From assembly GCA_031265025.1 (NCBI GenBank), contig JAISDF010000157.1:1-5023 (forward strand): a stretch of DNA of 5,023 nucleotides, written 5' to 3'. The notes under the pieces are model-generated. The model ran no database searches and was not told the DNA's origin. It saw only the letters and a program-made list of their open reading frames with translations. A program made the position numbers and the translations under genes. The DNA is from Spirochaetaceae bacterium (GTDB lineage: Bacteria > Spirochaetota > Spirochaetia > Treponematales > Breznakiellaceae). Shown here piece by piece: positions 1-5,023 of this stretch (position 1 is its first letter; every line of letters starts with the position of its first letter).

Positions 1-1
1 C

Positions 2-2659
2 GCCTGGGAAACCCTTGCCATACCCAACGATGTTACGCCCCTGACCGATGAGATTCTCGCAAAGGCCCCGCCGCCTGAAATCTTCAAAATAAAAACCGAA
101 AAAGTCAAACGGGAAACCATAGTCAAAAAACCCAATCTTCTTCCCTTCCTTCCCCCGAAAGAAGAAGTTGTCGTGGTCTGGGACAGGAAGGAAACAAGGG
201 AAAGGGCCGAAATAGACCCCGAGCTGCATGAACTGCGCTATGCCCCCAAAGGGGCAAAACTCGGTACTCTCACGCCGCCCAAAGCGCCCAAACCGGGAAA
301 GAGCGTGTACGGCAAGCCTATTGTGCCGCGACAGCAGGGCGACGGGCTTTTCCTTTTGGGAGCGGGCATAAAACGGGCAAAGAACGAGCTTTACGCCGAA
401 TGGGCCGGACTGCTGAGAATCGGCGATGCCTGGGCCGACATAACGCCCCTTGCCAAACCCGTCTGGAATGTCGAAAAGGGTTCGGACGGGATAACCTTCT
501 TTTTCAGGTTTGAACCCGGCGACAGCCGTTTTGCCGTTCCAAAAGGAAAAGACATACTCGCCCTGGCTAGGGAAAAGGGCGCCCCGGAAGAAAGCCTTGT
601 GGACGAGGCGTATCTGGACGGCAAAATACAACAGGCCGTACAAAGCGGGGAACCGGCCTTTTATCCTGTGGTGCGGTCCCAGGAGGCCGAAGCCAGGGTA
701 GACATAAGCGCCGACAGGCTCAAAGCGACGCTCTTTCTCCGCAAGGGCGCGGCCGGCGGAACGCCCCTCCGTATGCAGGCTATAGCAAACGCCATCAGGC
801 AGTCAGGCGTCAAGGGCTTTAACGCCGAACAGGTGAAGGCCGATGTCAACGCCTTTATGCGGGGCAACAGCCTGGTCCTTGACGCTTATGTGCTGGCGGA
901 AGGCAGGGAATCAACCAGGGGAAAGGACAAGGAATTAAAAATCCTCTCTGCCTTTCTTCCTGACCCGGAAAAGAACGCCATACTGGAAAAACTCAAAACC
1001 ATACCCCAGTGGCAGCTTGCGGTAAACAGGGACCGCTTTATTCCCCTGGCCGATGTTACCAATATCGCCAGGGTAGAAAAGGGCCAGAAAGTAGTCGAGG
1101 TGAGCGCCCCGGCCGCCGGAACTCCCGGCGTTGATGTTTTCGGCACTGTCCTTCCGGGCCTTCCGGGGAATGACCCGGACATCAAGCTGTACAAGGGGCT
1201 CCATCAGCAGGGGCAGAATATCATCGCCGACCAGAGCGGCATACTCCTTGTTCATGACGGCGAAAGGGTATTCTGGGGCCAGGCCGCCGAATACCGTGAC
1301 GCCCAGGTAACGGTTACGGTTTCCGCCGACGCTATGAGCGCGGACATAAGCCTCGTTAAAGAAGCGGGCTCAGGCGTTCCCCTCAAACCGGCGATGATAC
1401 TTGAGGCGCTCAAGGAGGCCGGCGTTATCAAGGGCCTTGACAAGGCGGCCATTGAAAACGCCTACCGGGAGGCCATGACCAAGGGTTCCTCACGGGCCGT
1501 GGCCGCCAGGGGCGAAGTTCCGGTGGCCGGCGGCGGCTCTTCGGTAAAGTGGCTTGTTGACCCAAACGTTTCCCGCGCCCTTACCGTTACCGATGAAGGC
1601 AGGGCCGACTACAAAAACCAGCGGCATTTTGTTTCCGTGGAGGCGGGACACCCTGTGGCGGAACTTTCCAGGGAAGGCGACGCCGGGCGGAACGGCTATG
1701 ATGTCCGGGGCGCGGTCCTCGCGGCCGAACAGGGGGCGCGCGAAACAATCGGGCACGACGATTCAATAAAGGAAGTTCCCTCAGGGGAAATCACGCGCCT
1801 TGTGGCGGCCACTTCAGGGGAGCTTTCCTTTAAGGACAATGTTCTTAAAATCATCACCCTCCACACGGTCAAGGGCGATGTGGGGCTTGCCACAGGGGAC
1901 ATCAAATTCTCCGGAGAAATACATGTTTCAGGCAGGGTCTCCCCGGGATTCAAAGTCATGGGAAGCCGGGATGTGCTGATCGGGGAAGGAGCCGAATCCT
2001 CCCTTGTTTCCGCCGGGGGCAGGGTGGTCATAACCGGAGGCGTCATAGGTGGCGGCAAGGGCATTATACGGGCCCGGACCACCATTGAAGCCGCCTTTGC
2101 CGAACAGGCGACCCTCATGGCTGTCGAGGACATAACGGTCAGGAACGGCTGCATACTCTGCAACATAAAGACCAACGGCCGCCTGATTCTCAACGGCGAA
2201 AAGGGCCGTCTTGTAGGCGGGGTATGCAAGGCCCGGCGGGGCGTAGACGCCGCCAGCATAGGATCGGAACAGGGAAACAGGACAGAAATTTCCTTTGGGC
2301 AGGATTATCTAATAAAGGACCAGATTGAAGTAAGCGAACGCGAAATCGAAAAAATCAGGGCTCATCTTCTTGAGGCCGATGAAAGGATAAAAGCTGCCGC
2401 CGGCATGGAGCTGGCGGAGGCCCGGACAGCAAAACTGCGGCTGATGAAAATCCTGGAACAGTACAATCTCAAGGTGTTCAATTTAAGGGAAAAATTTGAA
2501 GAACACCACGATTCGGAAATAACGGTACGGGGAACCGTTTTTCCGGGGGTGGTCATGGAAAGCCATGACCGCTATTATGAAGTTAAACAAAAGCGAAGCC
2601 GGGTGATTTTCTATTTTGACCGTGAGCAGGGCCGTATACAGGAAAAACCGCTCGGTTGA
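2..2659 (+). CDS. FapA/DUF342-family protein, 5' end outside the window (partial)
   Basis: The frame is open from base 2 to the TGA at 2657-2659, giving at least 885 residues. The first in-frame start codon is GTG at 173, but 57 codons with no stop precede it and no clear ribosome site stands before it, so the real start probably lies left of the window. Counting from the GTG, I see three 'GxxVxG' modules (about 28-87, 305-368, 490-560) and two alpha/beta modules (about 176-244 and 381-454) beginning VDISADRLKA and VTVSADAMSA. A glycine-rich run of short strands (about 565-700) reads as the parallel beta-helix of FapA proteins. A heptad-like charged helix (about 712-780, probable coiled coil) and a terminal beta segment ending at residue 828 follow. 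There is no signal peptide or membrane segment in the visible part. FapA (flagellar assembly protein A, DUF342) proteins are linked to flagellar assembly or polar regulation in some bacteria, but their biochemical role is poorly defined. No flagellar gene is visible nearby, so a motility role is not shown here. The family call is firm; the function is not. Confidence 0.85.
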   Translation, partial: AWETLAIPNDVTPLTDEILAKAPPPEIFKIKTEKVKRETIVKKPNLLPFLPPKEEVVVVWDRKETRERAEIDPELHELRYAPKGAKLGTLTPPKAPKPGKSVYGKPIVPRQQGDGLFLLGAGIKRAKNELYAEWAGLLRIGDAWADITPLAKPVWNVEKGSDGITFFFRFEPGDSRFAVPKGKDILALAREKGAPEESLVDEAYLDGKIQQAVQSGEPAFYPVVRSQEAEARVDISADRLKATLFLRKGAAGGTPLRMQAIANAIRQSGVKGFNAEQVKADVNAFMRGNSLVLDAYVLAEGRESTRGKDKELKILSAFLPDPEKNAILEKLKTIPQWQLAVNRDRFIPLADVTNIARVEKGQKVVEVSAPAAGTPGVDVFGTVLPGLPGNDPDIKLYKGLHQQGQNIIADQSGILLVHDGERVFWGQAAEYRDAQVTVTVSADAMSADISLVKEAGSGVPLKPAMILEALKEAGVIKGLDKAAIENAYREAMTKGSSRAVAARGEVPVAGGGSSVKWLVDPNVSRALTVTDEGRADYKNQRHFVSVEAGHPVAELSREGDAGRNGYDVRGAVLAAEQGARETIGHDDSIKEVPSGEITRLVAATSGELSFKDNVLKIITLHTVKGDVGLATGDIKFSGEIHVSGRVSPGFKVMGSRDVLIGEGAESSLVSAGGRVVITGGVIGGGKGIIRARTTIEAAFAEQATLMAVEDITVRNGCILCNIKTNGRLILNGEKGRLVGGVCKARRGVDAASIGSEQGNRTEISFGQDYLIKDQIEVSEREIEKIRAHLLEADERIKAAAGMELAEARTAKLRLMKILEQYNLKVFNLREKFEEHHDSEITVRGTVFPGVVMESHDRYYEVKQKRSRVIFYFDREQGRIQEKPLG
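254..1852 (+). repeat. Protein-level repeats inside the FapA-like gene (three GxxVxG modules, two alpha/beta modules)
   Basis: The repeats are visible in translation, not as DNA identity. Module A occurs at about 254-433 (core GKSVYGKPIVP, then GAGIKRAKNELYAEWAG), 1085-1276 (core GVDVFGTVLPG, then KGLHQQGQNIIADQSG) and 1640-1852 (core GYDVRGAVLAA, then IKEVPSGEITRLVAATSG). Each has a short strand, a G-x-x-V-x-G turn, a variable stretch and a closing A/S-G. Module B occurs at about 698-904 and 1313-1534. Each copy has a strand with 'SAD', a second strand, a 'G(T/V)PL' turn and a helix with 'A(I/L)..(S/A)GV'. The third module A copy is the most diverged. The gene therefore looks like an expanded FapA N-terminal region made by old internal duplication. 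The boundaries are approximate. Confidence 0.6.
2521..2570 (+). other. Two adjacent inverted repeats (possible hairpins) near the 3' end of the FapA-like gene
   Basis: The first pairs AACGGT (2521-2526) with ACCGTT (2534-2539) around a 7-base loop and runs into five T (2538-2542), so it faintly resembles an intrinsic terminator. The second is a perfect 8-base stem, GGTCATGG (2551-2558) with CCATGACC (2563-2570), around the loop AAAG, and G-U and G-C pairs could lengthen it. The second has no T-run after it. Both lie in coding sequence, about 120-170 bases before the lgt start. They could affect mRNA stability or read-through into lgt, or they may be chance products of codon choice. No function is shown. 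Confidence 0.3.
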
Positions 2660-2677
2660 GAAACCCGCAGCTTGAAG

Positions 2678-2683
2678 AAGGGG
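2678..2683 (+). promoter_or_regulatory. Ribosome binding site deciding the lgt start
   Basis: AAGGGG, within a longer purine run starting at 2674, lies 5 bases before the ATG at 2689. It supports that ATG over the in-frame TTG at 2656. That TTG overlaps the upstream TGA stop, and it would add 11 residues (MRNPQLEEGAF) that Lgt proteins do not need. Confidence 0.7.
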
Positions 2684-2688
2684 CTTTC

Positions 2689-3720
2689 ATGTTACTGGCT
2701 GTTAATTTTCCGTCCTGGCTTCATCCCGAAATCATCCCCGGACTGCCGTTCCGCTGGTACGGGCTCATGTACCTCATCGCCTTCGGCATTGCGTATGTTC
2801 TGGTCAAGAGGCAGATAAAGGAACAGAACTACCCGTTGAGCGAGGACGATATATCGGGCCTTTTTTTCTGGGGCATATTGGGTCTCCTGGTGGGCGCCCG
2901 GATTTTTTCTACCCTGGTCTACGAAACCGACGATACCTATGTCCGTTCCCCCTGGCTTATTTTTTGGCCCTTCCGTAACGGTGTTTTTACCGGTCTCCAG
3001 GGCATGAGTTACCACGGCGGCCTCATCGGTTGTCTTTTGGCGGTACTGCTGTACTGCAAAAAAAAGCGCTTCCCCCTCAGGGACATAAGCGATATGGTCG
3101 CCACTGCCATACCCCTGGGTTATACCTTCGGGCGGCTGGGGAACTTTATCAACGCCGAACTCTACGGCAGGGTCAGCGCGGGACCCCTGGGCATGATCTT
3201 TCCCTACGCGGAGAAATTTTCGACCAGGCTGGAATGGGTCAGGAACATCGCCCTCAAGGCGGGCATAGCCATTGAAGGCGCCGAAGTCAACCTCCCCCGC
3301 CATCCCTCTCAGCTTTACGAAGCCCTGTTTGAAGGCGTCATACTCTGGGCCATACTCTGGCTGTTCCGCAAAAGGCGGCCGTTCAGGGGTTTTTCCATGG
3401 GCGTCTATTTCCTGGGTTACGGGGTATTCCGTTTCTTTATTGAATATTTTCGAACCCCCGACGCGGACATAGGCTACCGCATAGAACTGGTCAGGACCAA
3501 CGCTCCGCCGGCCCTCTTTTCGTCGTTCTTTAATTTCAGCACCGGCCAGATACTCTGCTTCCTCATGATAGCCGGAAGCCTCCTGTGGCTGTGGGCCGCG
3601 TCCCGCATGCGCGACGCCGCGCCCCTGGTCTTTGAAGAGGCGCCGGAAGAAACCGGGGAAGAAGATGAACGCAGGGCGGACAGGAATTCCCGGCGCAACA
3701 TGAGGAAAAAGCTGAGGTAA
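2689..3720 (+). CDS. lgt: Phosphatidylglycerol--prolipoprotein diacylglyceryl transferase
   Basis: Lgt is an inner-membrane enzyme. It moves diacylglycerol from phosphatidylglycerol onto the lipobox cysteine of prolipoproteins, the first step of lipoprotein maturation. The product has 343 residues from ATG 2689. It opens with the typical LHPEIIPGLPFRWYG and carries the family signature GRLGNFINAELYG at 148-160. Residues matching the E. coli functional set are present: Tyr24, His109 (in YHGG), Arg149, Asn152, Glu157, Arg248 and Glu252. The spacings between Arg149, Asn152 and Glu157, and between Arg248 and Glu252, are as I recall for E. coli. RHPSQLYE (204-211) is also typical. Hydrophobic segments lie near 24-39, 56-78, 108-122, 135-147, 212-226, 236-251 and 286-304, fitting a seven-helix protein. 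The protein is longer than E. coli Lgt (about 291 residues), partly because of a charged tail after residue 305: acidic (EEAPEETGEEDE), then basic (RRNMRKKLR). It starts 29 bases after the FapA-like gene and ends 3 bases before thrC, so co-transcription is likely. Confidence 0.97.
   Translation: MLLAVNFPSWLHPEIIPGLPFRWYGLMYLIAFGIAYVLVKRQIKEQNYPLSEDDISGLFFWGILGLLVGARIFSTLVYETDDTYVRSPWLIFWPFRNGVFTGLQGMSYHGGLIGCLLAVLLYCKKKRFPLRDISDMVATAIPLGYTFGRLGNFINAELYGRVSAGPLGMIFPYAEKFSTRLEWVRNIALKAGIAIEGAEVNLPRHPSQLYEALFEGVILWAILWLFRKRRPFRGFSMGVYFLGYGVFRFFIEYFRTPDADIGYRIELVRTNAPPALFSSFFNFSTGQILCFLMIAGSLLWLWAASRMRDAAPLVFEEAPEETGEEDERRADRNSRRNMRKKLR
3714..3717 (+). promoter_or_regulatory. Ribosome binding site of thrC, inside the last codons of lgt
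   Basis: GAGG overlaps the final Leu-Arg codons of lgt and lies 6 bases before the thrC ATG at 3724. The lgt TAA stop (3718-3720) falls between the site and the start. A ribosome ending lgt would therefore sit on the thrC initiation region, an arrangement that favours translational coupling. Confidence 0.65.
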
Positions 3721-3723
3721 ACC

Positions 3724-5023
3724 ATGCGCTACTACAGCACCCGGAGCGCCTCACATCAGGCTGGCTATGCCCAGGCGGCCCTCGCGGGCCTTGCCCCGGA
3801 CGGCGGTCTTTTTGTCCCCGAAGAAATTCCTTCGTATCCGCGGAGCGTACTCAGTTCCCTTGGTTCAATGGAATTCCCCGATATAGCTTTTGAAACCATC
3901 AGGCCCTATGTGCATCCCGAAATTCCCGACGCGGTCCTTGGAGACATGGTCCGCGACGCCTATCCCTTCGGGGCGCCCCTGGTTACTGTGGGGGACCGTT
4001 TCATGCTGGAACTCTTTCACGGCCCCACGGCGGCGTTCAAGGATTTCGGCGCCCGTTTTATGGCCCGCTCGTTTTCGTACCTGCGCCGGGGCGAATCAAA
4101 GCCCCTGAGTATACTCGTCGCCACTTCAGGCGATACAGGCGGCGCCGTGGCCGACGGCTTTTTCGGCGTCCAGGGCATTTCGGTAACTGTACTCTATCCA
4201 AAGGGAAGGGTTACGCCCCTCCAGGAAAAGCAGATAGCCGGTCTCAAGGGGAACATAAAAGCGCTGGCTGTCGAAGGGAGTTTTGACGACTGTCAGGCCC
4301 TGGTCAAGGCGGCCTTTGCCGACCAAGACCTGCAAAAGCATCTGACCCTCTCGTCGGCCAACTCAATCAACATATCGCGGCTTATTCCCCAGGCGGCGTA
4401 CTACGCCGCGGCCGCTGGCAGGGCCGCCTCGGGCAGGAGCGATCCCGACGGGGAGGCAACGCCCCGCGTAGCGGCTAACGGCGCGTCCGGCAGGCGGGAC
4501 AGTACTCCGGTCAGGCGGGACAGCGCTTCCGGCGGCAAGGGGGATTATTACCGGGGGCTCATCGTCTCGGTTCCCTCGGGAAATTTCGGGAACCTTACGG
4601 CGGGTCTGTACGCCAAAGCAATGGGTGCGCCCATTGCGCTTTTTATCGCCGCCACCAATATCAACAAAACCGTTCCCGACTATCTGGCAAACGGCGACTA
4701 TAGGCCCCGGCCCTCACAGGCGACCATATCCAACGCCATGGATGTGGGCGCTCCCAGTAATTTTGAACGCATGGCTTCCCACTGGTCCTATGATGAACTC
4801 AGGAAAAGCATACAGGGCGTATGGGTAAGCGACGAGGCCACCAGGGAAACCATACGGCAGGTCCGTTGCGAAGCGGCCTATTTTCTCGACCCCCACGGCG
4901 CCGTGGGCTGGAGAGGCGCGGACGAACTCACCAGGCAGGGCGGCCTTCCCCAGTGCTCCCTGGCAATACTGGGAACCGCCCATCCGGCAAAATTTATCGA
5001 AGTGGTGGAACCCCTGGCCGGCA
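3724..5023 (+). CDS. thrC: Threonine synthase, 3' end outside the window (partial)
   Basis: This PLP enzyme converts O-phospho-L-homoserine and water to L-threonine and phosphate, the last step of threonine synthesis in the cytosol. The frame starts at ATG 3724 (MRYYSTRSAS) and stays open for 433 codons to the edge. The PLP-binding lysine is Lys106 in HGPTAAFKDFGARF (99-112). Other family motifs are ATSGDTGGAVA (133-143), VEGSFDDCQ (183-191), SANSINISRL (211-220), VSVPSGNFGN for PLP phosphate binding (281-290), TISNAMDVG (334-342), LDPHGAVG (388-395) and GTAHPAKF (417-424). These place it with the E. coli/yeast-type threonine synthases, not the short plant/archaeal form. In E. coli about 50 residues follow HPAKF, so roughly 40 may be missing here. 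Between Tyr226-Tyr227 and the IVSVPSGNFG strand lie 52 residues where I recall about 15 in E. coli ThrC, so a Gly/Ala/Ser/Arg-rich insertion of about 37 residues is present. The reading frame and all catalytic motifs continue past it, so the gene is probably functional. No hom or thrB gene is visible. Confidence 0.95.
   Translation, partial: MRYYSTRSASHQAGYAQAALAGLAPDGGLFVPEEIPSYPRSVLSSLGSMEFPDIAFETIRPYVHPEIPDAVLGDMVRDAYPFGAPLVTVGDRFMLELFHGPTAAFKDFGARFMARSFSYLRRGESKPLSILVATSGDTGGAVADGFFGVQGISVTVLYPKGRVTPLQEKQIAGLKGNIKALAVEGSFDDCQALVKAAFADQDLQKHLTLSSANSINISRLIPQAAYYAAAAGRAASGRSDPDGEATPRVAANGASGRRDSTPVRRDSASGGKGDYYRGLIVSVPSGNFGNLTAGLYAKAMGAPIALFIAATNINKTVPDYLANGDYRPRPSQATISNAMDVGAPSNFERMASHWSYDELRKSIQGVWVSDEATRETIRQVRCEAAYFLDPHGAVGWRGADELTRQGGLPQCSLAILGTAHPAKFIEVVEPLAG
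4417..4545 (+). repeat. Low-complexity, repeat-bearing in-frame insertion within thrC
   Basis: The segment encodes about residues 232-274 of ThrC, rich in Gly, Ala, Ser, Arg and Asp, and is not part of the family core. It is about three-quarters G+C by hand count, higher than the rest of the gene. It holds an exact 12-base direct repeat, CAGGCGGGACAG, at 4491-4502 and 4512-4523, spaced by 21 bases (seven codons) and giving RRDSTPV then RRDSASG. TCCGG precedes both copies (4486-4490 and 4506-4510) and recurs at 4528-4532. A degenerate earlier relative, SGRSD, lies near residue 236. The segment looks like a product of slippage or tandem growth, or like a small inserted element. I see no target-site duplication or long terminal inverted repeat. 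Confidence 0.6.

Noticed and set aside
1696..2259. Minus-strand open frame of 187 codons
   Set aside because: It lies wholly opposite the FapA-like beta-helix coding region. Its Ser/Pro/Thr/Arg-rich translation is typical of an antisense shadow.
2656..2688. In-frame TTG start for lgt at 2656, overlapping the upstream stop codon
   Set aside because: The ATG at 2689 has a good purine-rich ribosome site 5 bases upstream and gives the typical Lgt N-terminus. The extra 11 residues have no family support.
2692..3303. Minus-strand open frame of 203 codons
   Set aside because: It is antisense to the conserved core of lgt, has no recognisable motif, and shares no operon logic with its neighbours.
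3339..3360. Direct repeat CATACTCTGG twice at a 12-base period in lgt
   Set aside because: It encodes ILWAILW in a membrane helix. Two short copies in a biased hydrophobic segment are not enough to claim a repeat element.
4449..4466. Short stem CGGGG/CCCCG within the thrC insertion, considered as a mobile palindromic element
   Set aside because: Only five pairs form, the flanks do not extend, and the stem does not span the insertion, so it does not support a Rickettsia-type palindromic element.
4569..4594. Inverted repeat GGTTCCC ... GGGAACC in thrC
   Set aside because: It falls exactly on the codons for the conserved VPSGNFGN loop, has a 12-base loop and no T-run, so codon constraint explains it.

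Overview
The window is a compact, entirely plus-strand stretch of bacterial chromosome with three protein genes and almost no non-coding DNA. In order they are: the 3' part of a large FapA/DUF342-family protein (open from the left edge to 2659), a complete prolipoprotein diacylglyceryl transferase gene lgt (2689-3720), and the 5' part of a threonine synthase gene thrC (3724 to the right edge). The gaps are 29 and 3 bases. I see no promoter, terminator, RNA gene, mobile element or CRISPR, so the three genes are probably read as one transcript.

The organism is probably a moderately GC-rich spirochaete of the Treponema group. This rests on the large FapA-like protein and the general look of the Lgt sequence, and it is an inference from memory, not a search. 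A diderm or Gram-positive flagellated bacterium of another phylum cannot be excluded. Codon use mixes GC-rich third positions with frequent ATA (Ile) and AGG (Arg).

Region by region. (1) 2-2659: a FapA-like protein whose true start lies left of the window. The first in-frame start codon visible is a GTG at 173, but 57 open codons precede it. The protein carries three copies of a 'GxxVxG' module and two copies of an alpha/beta module. A glycine-rich parallel beta-helix, a coiled coil and a small C-terminal beta domain follow. (2) 2689-3720: Lgt, with every catalytic-site residue I know of in place and a charged C-terminal tail. (3) 3724-5023: ThrC, with the PLP lysine and PLP-phosphate loop intact. 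It is interrupted by an unusual low-complexity insertion of about 37 residues, built partly of short direct repeats.

The three products act in different processes: a probable cell-envelope or motility scaffold, lipoprotein lipidation in the inner membrane, and cytosolic threonine synthesis. The arrangement looks like a housekeeping operon of convenience, not a pathway cluster. I found no evidence of a new biological system. The two points most worth a second look are the internal module multiplication in the FapA-like protein and the repeat-bearing insertion in ThrC.
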